Assembly (NCBI GenBank): GCA_902539745.1
Contig: CACBKA010000008.1
Coordinates: forward strand, 1 to 46,582
DNA: 46,582 nucleotides
DNA from: an uncultured Pelagibacteraceae bacterium
GTDB lineage: Bacteria > Pseudomonadota > Alphaproteobacteria > Pelagibacterales > Pelagibacteraceae
Direction of reading: 5' to 3'
Under the pieces are notes generated by a model. The model did no database searches and had not been told where the DNA came from. It saw nothing but the letters and a program-made list of their open reading frames with translations. Position numbers and translations under genes: made by a program. Below, piece by piece: positions 29,477 to 38,845 of this stretch. Position 1 is the stretch's first letter. The number at the start of each line of letters is the position of its first letter.

Positions 29477-30025
29477 TTAAGATTTTTTAAATTTGAATAG
29501 AGCAGGAATTATTAAAGTTAAAAGAACAACTTTAAATAATTCAGCTAATAAGAAAGGTTGGGCACCAAGTTTAAATATTGGTTTATCCCATCCAATTAAT
29601 GATCCCAACCAAATCATTCCTAACAAATAAATAAAACTAACAGAAAAAATAAGTTTGATAAGATTTTTAAAAAAATTATTCGTATATTTAAAAATACCAG
29701 CTAAATAAACTGCAACAATAAAACCAATCAAATAACCCATTGTCGGTCCAGTGAAGTAAATTATACCTACCCCTTTTTCAGGAGTTCCGGCAAAAACAGG
29801 TAAACCAGCTATACCTTGAATTAAATAAAGTGAAACCGTAAAAAGACCTAATTTCCAACCAAGAGAAATTCCCAAAAGTAAAACAACAAAAGTTTGCATT
29901 GTCATAGGAACAGGATAAAAAGGAATTTTTACTTTTGCTGATACCGCTAACAGTATCGTTCCACAAATTGCAATAAATAAATTTTTTATTACAGAAGCTT
30001 CTTTTAAATTTTTGATTAACTCCAT
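29477..30025 (-). CDS. bioY: Biotin transporter BioY (ECF S-component)
   Basis: BioY is the membrane substrate-binding unit for biotin uptake. Its 182 residues form about six membrane helices. Family motifs are KIPFYPVPMTMQTFVVLLLG in the first third, LYLIQGIAGLPVFAG and GPTMGYLIGFIVAVYLAG. No ECF ATPase or T-component gene (bioM, bioN) is adjacent. Solitary BioY proteins can transport or use a shared ECF module. Its stop lies 4 nt from that of convergent regA. It suggests biotin salvage from seawater. Confidence 0.92.
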   Translation of the reverse strand: MELIKNLKEASVIKNLFIAICGTILLAVSAKVKIPFYPVPMTMQTFVVLLLGISLGWKLGLFTVSLYLIQGIAGLPVFAGTPEKGVGIIYFTGPTMGYLIGFIVAVYLAGIFKYTNNFFKNLIKLIFSVSFIYLLGMIWLGSLIGWDKPIFKLGAQPFLLAELFKVVLLTLIIPALFKFKKS

Positions 30026-30056
30026 TACTTATTATTACTTCTATTTTTGAAAAAAT

Positions 30057-30983
30057 CTACTTATTTGTTACTTGTAAAAATATGTCCTCTAAATCACCTT
30101 CATCGGTAGAAATATCAAGTATTTCAACATTATTTTTTACTTTCTCAATAATTTGATCAAATTTAATTTTATTTTTGTCATAGCTTGCAGTAATCTGTCC
30201 ATTACTTTTAGCGAATTTAACACCATCTAATTTAATTTTTTCAAAGTTTTTTGAATCCTTAACTTTAAATTTAATGATTTTACTTTCAATTCTTTCAAGC
30301 ATTTTTTGAGTAGTATCTAATGCCACCAAATTACCTTTGTTTATTATTGCAATCCTATCGCACATTTCTTGGGCCTCGTTCAAATTATGTGTTGTTAATA
30401 CAATTGTGATACCAAGCTTATTAAGTTCTTTTACATTTGCCCATAAGTTTTGTCTAAGCTCAACATCGACACCTGCAGTTGGTTCATCTAAAAATAAAAT
30501 AGGAGGTTGGTGCACCATTGCTTTTGCTATTAGCAATCTTCTTTTCATACCTCCCGATAAACTTCTTGTATATGCATTGGCTTGTTTATCAAGCGATACA
30601 GTTTCTAAAATTGAGTCTGTAATTCTATCTTCTTTCTTAACGCCATAAAATCCAGCCTGAAGTTCAAGTAATTTTTTTGGACTAAAAAAAGGATCAAAAT
30701 TAACTTCTTGTGGTACAATTCCTATGCAAGCTCTCACCTGTCTAGGATTTTTATCGAGATCATATCCCCATACAGTTACTTTACCTGATGATTTCGTTAC
30801 AGTTCCAGCTAAAATATTTATAAATGTAGTTTTTCCAGCTCCATTTGGACCTAAAAGCCCAAAAATCTCTCCCTGCTTTACTTCCAAACTTAAATTTTTT
30901 AATGCCAAAACTTCTTGTTTTAGTTTATTACTTTTTGAATAAACTTTAGTTAAATTTTCAGAAGATAATGCGATTTTGTTCAT
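30057..30983 (-). CDS. ABC transporter ATP-binding protein (ABC-2 / drug or lipid exporter type)
   Basis: This single nucleotide-binding domain has 308 residues: Walker A LLGPNGAGKTTFINILAG, Q-loop PQEVNFDPFFSP, signature LSGGMKRRLLIAKA, Walker B PPILFLDEPTAGVD and switch His in TTHNLNEAQEMCD. A C-terminal extension of about 80 residues (FEKIKLDGVKFAKSNG and on) is typical of the CcmA/DrrA-type family. The partner permease would be an ABC-2 protein but is not adjacent; bioY, the next gene in the same direction, is 31 nt away and unrelated. The substrate is unknown. It is divergent from polA over a 48-nt spacer. Confidence 0.85.
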   Translation of the reverse strand: MNKIALSSENLTKVYSKSNKLKQEVLALKNLSLEVKQGEIFGLLGPNGAGKTTFINILAGTVTKSSGKVTVWGYDLDKNPRQVRACIGIVPQEVNFDPFFSPKKLLELQAGFYGVKKEDRITDSILETVSLDKQANAYTRSLSGGMKRRLLIAKAMVHQPPILFLDEPTAGVDVELRQNLWANVKELNKLGITIVLTTHNLNEAQEMCDRIAIINKGNLVALDTTQKMLERIESKIIKFKVKDSKNFEKIKLDGVKFAKSNGQITASYDKNKIKFDQIIEKVKNNVEILDISTDEGDLEDIFLQVTNK

Positions 30984-30985
30984 AA

Positions 30986-31006
30986 TATAATGTTATTATA
31001 ACATTA
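30986..31006. promoter_or_regulatory. Perfect 19-bp palindrome over divergent -10 elements (ABC ATPase / polA)
   Basis: TAATGTTATTATAACATTA at 30988-31006 is a perfect 9-1-9 palindrome in the 48-nt spacer. A plus-strand TATAAT (30986-30991, toward polA) and a minus-strand TATAAT (31000-30995, toward the ABC ATPase) overlap it. A bound dimer would cover both. The minus-strand element would give a nearly leaderless ABC ATPase transcript. The 9-1-9 geometry resembles Fur-family sites but the sequence is not a standard Fur box. Confidence 0.5.
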
Positions 31007-31031
31007 AAAAAATTAAGATATCATTACAAAG

Positions 31032-33800
31032 ATGAGCGCAATAAAAAAAACAGATCATTTTTATTTAGTAGATGGATCTGGTTATATTTTTAGAGCTTAT
31101 TATGCTCTTCCTCCTTTATCTAGGAAAAGTGATGGTTTACCTACGGGTGCTGTTAGCGGTTTTAGCAGTATGCTCTTCAAACTTTTAGAAGAGGTTAGGT
31201 CAGACGACTCAAAAAATAAGCCTACACATTTTGCAGTAATATTTGATTCTGCAAGAAAAAATTTTAGAAATGAAATTTATAAAGATTATAAAGCAAATAG
31301 GTCAGAAGCACCCGATGATTTAGCACCACAGTTTGAATATATTAGAAAAGCAGTTAAAGCTTTTAATCTACCTTCAATTGAACAAATTAATTATGAGGCT
31401 GATGATTTGATAGCAACATATGCTAAACAAATAATTAGTCTTGGAGCAAAGGTTACAATTATTTCTTCTGATAAAGACTTAATGCAGCTTGTATCAAATA
31501 AAATCAGATTGTTTGATCCAATGAAAAGTAAAGTTATTGGAGAAAAAGAAGTAATAGAAAAATTTGGTGTGAAACCTAATCAGGTAATTGATGTCCAATC
31601 ATTAGCAGGGGACTCCTCAGATAATATTCCTGGCGTTCCAGGAATTGGTATTAAAACAGCATCTGAATTAATAAATAAATTTAAAACATTGGAAAATTTA
31701 CTTAAGAAAGCGGAAGAGATACCTCAAAAAAAAAGAAAAGAAACTTTAATAAATAATAAAGATTTAGCTTTAATAAGTAAAAAATTAGTAACCTTAAAGG
31801 ATGATGTCCCAACCAAAAGTAAAATCGATACTTTTGATATTAAAAAAGTTGATAAAAATAAACTTTATGAGTTTTTAAGGGAAATGGAATTTAATAGACT
31901 TTTAAGTCAAGCAATAAATTTTTATGGAGAACCTGAAGGGAAAGTAGTCCAACAAAATACCAAACCGATCTCAAAAAAAATTGATGTTACAAAGTATAAA
32001 ACTATTAATAAAATTACTGATTTAGATAAACTGATAAATAACCTTAAGGACAAATCATTAATATCTGTAGATACCGAGACATCATCATTAAACCCTCTAG
32101 ATGCAGATCTTGTAGGTATATCGGTATGTTATTCTCCAAACGAGGCTTATTATATTCCTGTCAAACATAAAACAGAAAACTGTTTAAATAAAAAAGTAGT
32201 TATAGAAAAAATAAAAAAAATTCTTGAAGATAAAAGTATAAAAAAAATTGGTCAAAATATTAAATTTGATAATTTAATTTTTAAAAAAGAGGGTATTAAT
32301 ATTAATCCGATTGAGGATACAATGTTGTTATCCTACACACTAGATGCAGGCCTAAACCGTCATAATTTAGATACGTTATCTGAAATTCATCTAGATCACA
32401 AAACTATCTCTTACAAAGATTTAGTTGGGTCTGGGAAAAATAAATTGATTTTTGAAGAAGTGGATTTAAAAAAATCAACCGAATATGCAGGTGAAGATGC
32501 AGATGTGACTTTTAGATTATTTGATATTTTAAAAAGTCGATTGGATGAACAAAAATTAAACATAATTTATGAAACCTTCGAAAAACCATTAGTTCAGATT
32601 CTTTCACAGATAGAAATGAATGGTATTAAAATTAATACCGATTATCTTAAAAAATTATCGAAAAATTTTACAGATAAAATAAAAAAAATAGAAAAAGAAA
32701 TTTTTTCAATAGCAAAAAAAGAATTCAACATAGGGTCCCCAAAACAACTGGGGGAAATAATATATAATGAACTAAAAATCGCAAATTTAAAAAAAACAAA
32801 GAAAGGAAGTCTAGCCACAAATGCAAATATTCTTGAAGATTTAGCTTTTAAAGGACATAAATTCCCTAGATTAGTTTTAGATTGGCGACAATTATCTAAA
32901 TTAAAAAATACATATACTGATGCACTTCAAGATCATGTTAATTCAAAAACTAATAGGGTACATACCTCATTTTTATTAGCCGCAACTAATACAGGAAGAC
33001 TGGCTTCCAGTGATCCAAATTTACAAAATATACCAATTAAAACAGATGATGGGAGAGAGATTAGAAAAGCTTTTATAGCTGAAAAAAATAATATTTTAAT
33101 TTCAGCTGATTATAATCAAATTGAAATGAGAATTTTAGCAGATTTAGCAGAGGTAAAAGAACTTCAAAAAGCTTTTCTAAATAAAGAAGATATTCATGCG
33201 CTTACTGCAAGCCAAGTATTTAACGTGCCCGTAAAAAAGGTAGATGAAAATTTGAGAAGGAAAGCAAAAACTATAAATTTTGGTATTATCTATGGAATTA
33301 CCCAATATGGTCTTGCAAAACAAATTTCTGTATCAAATCAGGAAGCTTTAGATTTTATCAATTCATATTTTAAAAAATTTCCCGAAATCAAAGATTATAT
33401 GGATAAAACAATTAAGTTTTGTAGAAAAAACGGATATGTAAATAATATTTTTGGTAGACGAATACACCTAAGGGGTATAAATGACAAAAATTTTAGTGTT
33501 AGAAGCTTTCAAGAGAGAGCTGCGATTAATGCACCAATTCAAAGTTCAGCAGCTGATATAATAAGACTTGCGATGATTAAAATTGATGACTTAATTAATT
33601 CAAACAAAATGCACAAAGCAAAAATGCTTCTTCAAATACATGATGAGCTTGTTTTTGAATGTCAAAAATCGAATCAAAAACTTGTTGAAAAAATTATAAA
33701 AAAAACGATGGAGTCAGTCTCGAGTTCTGAGTACCATATGTTCAAAATCCCACTAGATGTAAACGTCAATTCTGGTGATAATTGGGATGAAGCTCACTAA
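31032..33800 (+). CDS. polA: DNA polymerase I
   Basis: Pol I processes Okazaki fragments and fills repair gaps. The 922 residues show all three domains. The 5' nuclease domain (to about 290) has VDGSGYIFRAYYAL, INYEADDLIATYA and GDSSDNIPGVPGIGIKTA. The 3'-5' exonuclease (about 320-510) retains its acidic residues in SVDTETSSLNPLDADLVG, IGQNIKFDN and AGEDADVTFRLFD, so proofreading is likely active. The polymerase has motif A SADYNQIEMRILADLA, motif B RRKAKTINFGIIYGIT with the usual Phe, and motif C LLQIHDELVFE. It is divergent from the ABC ATPase gene. Confidence 0.97.
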   Translation: MSAIKKTDHFYLVDGSGYIFRAYYALPPLSRKSDGLPTGAVSGFSSMLFKLLEEVRSDDSKNKPTHFAVIFDSARKNFRNEIYKDYKANRSEAPDDLAPQFEYIRKAVKAFNLPSIEQINYEADDLIATYAKQIISLGAKVTIISSDKDLMQLVSNKIRLFDPMKSKVIGEKEVIEKFGVKPNQVIDVQSLAGDSSDNIPGVPGIGIKTASELINKFKTLENLLKKAEEIPQKKRKETLINNKDLALISKKLVTLKDDVPTKSKIDTFDIKKVDKNKLYEFLREMEFNRLLSQAINFYGEPEGKVVQQNTKPISKKIDVTKYKTINKITDLDKLINNLKDKSLISVDTETSSLNPLDADLVGISVCYSPNEAYYIPVKHKTENCLNKKVVIEKIKKILEDKSIKKIGQNIKFDNLIFKKEGININPIEDTMLLSYTLDAGLNRHNLDTLSEIHLDHKTISYKDLVGSGKNKLIFEEVDLKKSTEYAGEDADVTFRLFDILKSRLDEQKLNIIYETFEKPLVQILSQIEMNGIKINTDYLKKLSKNFTDKIKKIEKEIFSIAKKEFNIGSPKQLGEIIYNELKIANLKKTKKGSLATNANILEDLAFKGHKFPRLVLDWRQLSKLKNTYTDALQDHVNSKTNRVHTSFLLAATNTGRLASSDPNLQNIPIKTDDGREIRKAFIAEKNNILISADYNQIEMRILADLAEVKELQKAFLNKEDIHALTASQVFNVPVKKVDENLRRKAKTINFGIIYGITQYGLAKQISVSNQEALDFINSYFKKFPEIKDYMDKTIKFCRKNGYVNNIFGRRIHLRGINDKNFSVRSFQERAAINAPIQSSAADIIRLAMIKIDDLINSNKMHKAKMLLQIHDELVFECQKSNQKLVEKIIKKTMESVSSSEYHMFKIPLDVNVNSGDNWDEAH

Positions 33801-33853
33801 AATTTAAATTGCCTAAATTTTGACAATTTAATTTAAACTATTAGGATATTATT

Positions 33854-34552
33854 ATGTCTAAAACTATAGCACTTGTTGATGACGACAGAAACATATTAAC
33901 CAGTCTAAGTATAGCTCTAGAGAGAGAAGGATTTAAAGTTCAAACATATATTGATGGAGAAAGCGCCCTGGTTGGCTTATCTAGAAATCCTCCTGACTTA
34001 GCAGTAGTTGATATAAAAATGCCAAGAATGGATGGAGAAGAACTACTTAAAAGGATAAAAAAAAAGATGTCTATTCCAATTATATTTCTCACATCAAAAG
34101 ACGAAGAGGTTGACGAATTACTTGGTTTAAAACTTGGTGCAGATGATTTTATAAAAAAATCGGGAGGTTTTTCAATCAAGGTTTTAGTTGAAAGAATTAG
34201 AGTTCAACTAAGAAAAAAAAGCACTTCACAAGATGATAGTAAAAACTTAATAGCACATGGAAAATTAAAATTAGACCCTAGTCAACTTGAGTGCCAGTGG
34301 AATGGAAAAAACCTTCCTGAAAAATTAACAACTACAGAATTTTTAATAGTAAAAGAGTTAGCCCAAAGACCTGGTGTTATTAAGGAGAGAGCACACCTTA
34401 TGGATATAGCTTATAAAGAAAATACTGATATAGAAGATAGAACAATAGATAGTCATATAAAAAGAATTAGAAAGAAATTCAAAAAGGTAGATGAAAAATT
34501 CTCATCAATTGAAACCCGTTATGGAAGCGGATATAGATGGAATATTAATTAA
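33854..34552 (+). CDS. chvI: Response regulator ChvI (OmpR family)
   Basis: ChvI is the response regulator of the alphaproteobacterial ChvG-ChvI envelope/acid-response system. The 232 residues match ChvI closely: [20 protein letters not shown], phospho-acceptor D53 in [16 protein letters not shown]80 in [20 protein letters not shown], and a C-terminal winged helix ending [14 protein letters not shown]. The conserved switch after DDFI normally reads TKPFSQR; here it is KKSGGFSIK, so K102 remains but the cis-Pro is replaced by Ser with a two-residue insertion. An AGGA at 33843-33846 gives a good ribosome site. It overlaps chvG by one base. Confidence 0.92.
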   Translation: MSKTIALVDDDRNILTSLSIALEREGFKVQTYIDGESALVGLSRNPPDLAVVDIKMPRMDGEELLKRIKKKMSIPIIFLTSKDEEVDELLGLKLGADDFIKKSGGFSIKVLVERIRVQLRKKSTSQDDSKNLIAHGKLKLDPSQLECQWNGKNLPEKLTTTEFLIVKELAQRPGVIKERAHLMDIAYKENTDIEDRTIDSHIKRIRKKFKKVDEKFSSIETRYGSGYRWNIN

Positions 34553-36090
34553 TGAATTTAGTTAAAAGTTCATCATCTATTTTAAGAAAGTTCTTGATAT
34601 TTAACTCTGTTGTTTTCTTAGTATTAGGCTTATTCACCTTTTTTTATCTTAATGCTATTCAACCGAACTTAGTAAAACAAAGAGTAGAAAAACATACAGT
34701 TATAATAAATAATACTTCTAACCACATTGAAAGATTAAAAATAAATTTTGAGGAAAAGGAATTAAAAAACTTTTTAATATCAACAAGGTTTTTATTCCAA
34801 AATCTAGAAAGAGTTCAATTTTTTAGTGTTGAAGGAGAATTAATTGGAGATACAAACATCATTGATTTAGATCAGAATGTTTTTGTTAGATCAGACGCAG
34901 TTATTCAGGAAAATATTGATGCTAATTCTAATATTTTTGAAAAAGATTTGTCTTCAGAAAAATCACCTCAAAAGAAAGAGAATATCAGTAATTTGATTTC
35001 AAATAAGAAAAACGAAGAACCAGTTGTTATTGAAATAAAAGAAAATAATAATTTTTTTATAAAGACTTTAAATGGTCTCAAAATTGATAGTAAAGTTTTG
35101 GGTTATATACAGGTTACAGAACAAGCTAATGAAATTTTAACAGCAGTTGAAGAAAGACGAAATTTTATTCTTAGAACAGTAATAGCCATAGCTATAACAA
35201 TATTTGTATTCTCTATATTTTTAAATAAATATATTCTTACTCCGATCGCTGCCCTAGTTGGTTATACTGAAGCTATAAAATCTAAAGACGATTCATCAGG
35301 AAAAATAGAGAAATTTTTAGAGAGAACCGATGAACTTGGTTTGCTTTCAAGATCTTTAAATAATATGACAACCGACTTACAACAAAGAACCAGAAGAGCG
35401 GAAAATTCCTCAGCTGATTTAGCTCACGAGATTAGAAACCCATTGGCTTCATTAAAAGGTGCATCAGAGCTTTTAGAAAATTCTTCAGATAGAAATGAAA
35501 GAGAAAAATTAATTAAGATTTTAAGCCATGATGTGGAAAGAATTGATAGATTGATTACAGATTATTCACAAATGCTAAAAGATGAAGCTTCTTTATCGAG
35601 AGAAAAAATGAAAAAAATTGATTTACAAGTTTTAGTTAAAAATGTGGTTGATGAATTTGAGAGCAATTCAAAGGTAATAGAAAAAAATATAAAATTTAAA
35701 ATTATTAAAGAAAAACCTAATGGTTACGACTTTCAACTTTTTGGTATAGATAATAGATTAGAGCAAATATTAGCAAATCTTTTAGACAATGCTTTGTCTT
35801 TTAGTCCAAGTAAAGGCCAAGTTTCAATCTATATACAAGGAAAAAAAGACACTGTTTCTTTTAGTGTTAAAGATCAAGGTCCAGGTTTTAGCGAGACAAA
35901 TACTGATAAGATATTTAAAAGATTTTATAGCAATAGACCTGAGAAATTTGGTGAACATTCAGGTTTGGGATTAAATATTGTAAAGAGTATAGTTGAAATG
36001 CATGGAGGAAATGTTCAGGCTTCAAATAGGACCGATAATCAAAGAGGGGCTCAAATTGAAGTAGTACTTCCCAAAAAATACAATCAATAG
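34552..36090 (+). CDS. chvG: Sensor histidine kinase ChvG/ExoS type
   Basis: ChvG is the partner kinase of ChvI. In 512 residues: N-terminal membrane helix (about 13-32), a periplasmic sensor region with a charged low-complexity stretch around 120-165, a second helix (about 202-222), HAMP, H-box ADLAHEIRNPLASLKGASELL with the phospho-His, N-box NLLDNALSFSP, and G boxes KDQGPGFSE and EHSGLGLNIVKSIVEMHGG. In Rhizobiales the kinase is held in check by periplasmic ExoR, not seen here. The next gene, ahcY, preserves the old neighbourhood, but hprK and the PTS genes usually found between them are absent. Confidence 0.88.
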   Translation: MNLVKSSSSILRKFLIFNSVVFLVLGLFTFFYLNAIQPNLVKQRVEKHTVIINNTSNHIERLKINFEEKELKNFLISTRFLFQNLERVQFFSVEGELIGDTNIIDLDQNVFVRSDAVIQENIDANSNIFEKDLSSEKSPQKKENISNLISNKKNEEPVVIEIKENNNFFIKTLNGLKIDSKVLGYIQVTEQANEILTAVEERRNFILRTVIAIAITIFVFSIFLNKYILTPIAALVGYTEAIKSKDDSSGKIEKFLERTDELGLLSRSLNNMTTDLQQRTRRAENSSADLAHEIRNPLASLKGASELLENSSDRNEREKLIKILSHDVERIDRLITDYSQMLKDEASLSREKMKKIDLQVLVKNVVDEFESNSKVIEKNIKFKIIKEKPNGYDFQLFGIDNRLEQILANLLDNALSFSPSKGQVSIYIQGKKDTVSFSVKDQGPGFSETNTDKIFKRFYSNRPEKFGEHSGLGLNIVKSIVEMHGGNVQASNRTDNQRGAQIEVVLPKKYNQ

Positions 36091-36136
36091 TGACTACTTG
36101 ATTACTATAAATTAAATTGTTACAAGATTTTTATAA

Positions 36137-37426
36137 ATGAGCCAAGATTTTAAAGTAAAAGATATAAATTTAGCTGACTTTGGTAGAAAAGAAATTTCTA
36201 TAGCAGAGTCCGAAATGCCAGGCTTAATGGCATTAAGAAAAGAATATAAAGGTAAGAAACCTTTAAATGGAGCAAACATTCTTGGCTGTCTTCATATGAC
36301 AATTCAAACAGCTGTTTTGATAGAAACGCTTGTTGAACTTGGCGCAAGTGTGAGATGGTCTTCCTGTAATATTTTCTCAACACAAGATCATGCTGCTGCT
36401 GCAATTGCAAAAGCCGGAATACCAGTTTATGCATGGAAAGGTGAAACGGAAAAAGAGTATTGGTGGTGCATTAAACAAACTATCGAAGGCGATAAAAGTT
36501 GGAAACCAAATATGATTTTAGATGATGGTGGTGATCTTACCGGACTAATGCACAAGGATTATAAAGACCTACTTAAAAATATTAAAGGAGTATCGGAAGA
36601 AACTACAACTGGAGTTTTAGCATTGAAAAAAATGGAGTCCAATAAGACATTGCTAATCCCCGCTATAAATGTCAACGATTCAGTAACAAAATCTAAATTC
36701 GATAATTTGTATGGTTGCCGAGAAAGTTTGGTAGATGGAATTAAAAGAGCAACAGATGTAATGATGTCTGGTAAAGTTGCTATAGTTGCTGGTTTTGGTG
36801 ATGTTGGTAAAGGAAGTGCAGCATCCCTAAGACAATCAGGTGCAAGAGTTATGGTTACAGAAACAGATCCTATTTGCGCTCTCCAAGCCGCAATGGAAGG
36901 TTATGAAGTTGTATTAATGGACGAGGCTATTAAGGATGCTGATATAGTTGTGACTGCCACAGGTAATAAAGATATTGTTACTGCTGATCATATGAGAGAA
37001 ATGAAAGATAGAGCAATATTATGCAATATTGGCCATTTCGATAATGAAATTCAAGTTGATGCTTTAAAGAATTACAAATGGACTGAAATAAAACCACAAG
37101 TGCACGAAATAGAACTACCAAGTAAAAAAAGAATTATTTTATTAGCTGAAGGAAGATTAGTAAATCTTGGCTGTGCAACTGGGCACCCAAGTTTTGTTAT
37201 GAGCGCTTCATTTACAAATCAAGTTATAGCTCAAATTGAATTGTGGAATAACTCAAAAAATTATGAAAAGAAAGTTTATGTATTACCGAAGCACTTAGAC
37301 GAAAAAGTTGCAACATTACACTTAGGAAAAGTTGGTGCTAAATTAACAAAAATGTCTAAGGAACAAGCAGACTATATTAGCGTTAAACCATCAGGACCAT
37401 TTAAACCGGATACTTATCGCTACTAA
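36137..37426 (+). CDS. ahcY: Adenosylhomocysteinase (SAH hydrolase)
   Basis: This enzyme hydrolyses S-adenosylhomocysteine to adenosine and homocysteine, recycling the methyl cycle. Its 429 residues include [38 protein letters not shown], the NAD-binding [32 protein letters not shown] and the C-terminal [13 protein letters not shown] with the essential Lys and Tyr. The 46-nt upstream spacer has no visible SAH riboswitch. Start codon and length match the bacterial family, minus the roughly 40-residue insertion of some homologues. Confidence 0.97.
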   Translation: MSQDFKVKDINLADFGRKEISIAESEMPGLMALRKEYKGKKPLNGANILGCLHMTIQTAVLIETLVELGASVRWSSCNIFSTQDHAAAAIAKAGIPVYAWKGETEKEYWWCIKQTIEGDKSWKPNMILDDGGDLTGLMHKDYKDLLKNIKGVSEETTTGVLALKKMESNKTLLIPAINVNDSVTKSKFDNLYGCRESLVDGIKRATDVMMSGKVAIVAGFGDVGKGSAASLRQSGARVMVTETDPICALQAAMEGYEVVLMDEAIKDADIVVTATGNKDIVTADHMREMKDRAILCNIGHFDNEIQVDALKNYKWTEIKPQVHEIELPSKKRIILLAEGRLVNLGCATGHPSFVMSASFTNQVIAQIELWNNSKNYEKKVYVLPKHLDEKVATLHLGKVGAKLTKMSKEQADYISVKPSGPFKPDTYRY

Positions 37427-37437
37427 AATAGTAGCCA

Positions 37438-37893
37438 ATGTTGAAATATTACTTATCTCAAATAGATACTATATCTAAAAAAATTTCATTATCTTTATCA
37501 AAAACTGACTGTATATTTTTATATGGCGAATTAGGATCTGGAAAAACTACTTTTGTAAGAAGTTTGGTTCATCAATTACAGAAAAAAAATCGAATTAAAA
37601 AAACAGAAGTTGTAAGTCCAACTTTTAGTTTGCTTCACGAATACGATATAAAAAGTTTAAAAGTAATGCATTATGATTTATATAGATTAAAAAAGAGTAA
37701 AGAGTTAGAGAAACTAGGTATATTTCAGGAAAATGATAAAGTGATAACAATAATAGAGTGGCCTGAGATAATTAAGAAAACAATTGCTAATAGACTTGAA
37801 ATTACTTTTTATCATCAAGAAGAACAAGAAAGTAGAAAGCTGAAAATAAAAGGTTATGGAAAATGGAAAAAATTCAAATTAAATGCAATATAA
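37438..37893 (+). CDS. tsaE: tRNA threonylcarbamoyladenosine biosynthesis ATPase TsaE
   Basis: TsaE assists TsaB-TsaD in making the t6A modification at position 37 of ANN-decoding tRNAs. The 151-residue P-loop protein has Walker A YGELGSGKTTFVRSLV, the switch SPTFSLLHEYD, HYDLYRLKK and IIEWPEII. It overlaps the following kinase-like gene by 11 nt. The order tsaE, phosphotransferase, nucleotidyltransferase is conserved in many Alphaproteobacteria. Confidence 0.94.
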   Translation: MLKYYLSQIDTISKKISLSLSKTDCIFLYGELGSGKTTFVRSLVHQLQKKNRIKKTEVVSPTFSLLHEYDIKSLKVMHYDLYRLKKSKELEKLGIFQENDKVITIIEWPEIIKKTIANRLEITFYHQEEQESRKLKIKGYGKWKKFKLNAI

Positions 37894-38845
37894 ATTAAAA
37901 AAAATAAGAAGTGATGCATCTTTTAGAGAATTTTTTAGGCTCAAAAAAGGAAATAAAACCTCAATTATCGTTACAGCAAGAAAAGAAAGATTTAGAAATT
38001 TAATTGTATATTCTGCAATAAACAAATTTCTAAGAGGTAAAGGTATTCATACTCCTAAAACAATTAGTCAGCATTTTAGTGAAGGTATAATGGAAATTGA
38101 AGATTTTGGTGATAATACGCTTCTTCATTCTGTTAGAAAATCAAAAAATATTTTTCCTTATTATAAAAAAAGCGTAAATGTAATTTTAAAATTACAAAAA
38201 ATAAAACCAATTAATAAAATTAAAATTAAATCAAATCAAAATTTAAAATTTGACAATTACAACTTAAAAAATTTACATAAGGACTCTGATTTATTTTTGA
38301 ATTGGTACCTTCCAGGAGTCTTAGGTAAAAGAAAATCTAAAAAATTTAAAAAAAAAATAAAAATAGAATTAAATAAATTATATAAACAAATTTATTTTAA
38401 AAATAAGTTTATAGTCCATAGGGACTTTCATGTTTCGAATATTATGCCTGTAAAAAGTAAATTAGGAATCATTGATACTCAAGATGTTATTATAGGAAAC
38501 CCCATGTATGATGTGGCATCTCTAATCGATGATGTTAGAATAGAAATACCATTATCAATAAAAAATAAAATTTTTCAATATTACTCAAAAAAGAGCTCTT
38601 TGAGAAAAAATATCTATTTTTTAAAAAATGATTTTGATATTTTATCAATTCAAAGAAATCTAAAGATACTTGGTATCTTTTATAGACTTAATAAAAGAGA
38701 TAAAAAACCTCAATATCTTAAATATTTGCCTTATACCTGGAAACTTATTGAATTAAGAATGAAAAATAAAATTTTTAAAAATTTAGAAAAAATTTTATTA
38801 GATATTGTAAGTAAAAAGTTAAGAAAAAAAAGAAACTTTAAATGA
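37883..38845 (+). CDS. AmgK-like sugar kinase (APH fold)
   Basis: This aminoglycoside-phosphotransferase-fold kinase has 320 residues. The N-lobe starts with SDASFREFFRLKKGNK and the Glu-containing MEIEDFGDNTL. The catalytic loop is VHRDFHVSNIMP and the metal site IDTQDVIIGNPMYDVASLIDD. In Pseudomonas, AmgK phosphorylates N-acetylmuramate at C1 and MurU uridylylates it, by-passing de novo UDP-MurNAc synthesis. Here a MurU-like gene overlaps it by four bases. The role is inferred from that pair. The very AT-rich, Lys-rich sequence makes subfamily assignment uncertain. Confidence 0.75.
   Translation: MQYKLKKIRSDASFREFFRLKKGNKTSIIVTARKERFRNLIVYSAINKFLRGKGIHTPKTISQHFSEGIMEIEDFGDNTLLHSVRKSKNIFPYYKKSVNVILKLQKIKPINKIKIKSNQNLKFDNYNLKNLHKDSDLFLNWYLPGVLGKRKSKKFKKKIKIELNKLYKQIYFKNKFIVHRDFHVSNIMPVKSKLGIIDTQDVIIGNPMYDVASLIDDVRIEIPLSIKNKIFQYYSKKSSLRKNIYFLKNDFDILSIQRNLKILGIFYRLNKRDKKPQYLKYLPYTWKLIELRMKNKIFKNLEKILLDIVSKKLRKKRNFK

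Noticed and set aside
33804-33831. Inverted repeat TTAAATTG/CAATTTAA after polA as a terminator
   Set aside because: It is A/T-only apart from one pair, has a 12-nt loop and no T-run, and overlaps a TTGACA that may belong to the chvI promoter.
36091-36136. SAH or SAM riboswitch upstream of ahcY
   Set aside because: The spacer is only 46 nt, almost all A/T, with no G/C-rich pseudoknot elements.
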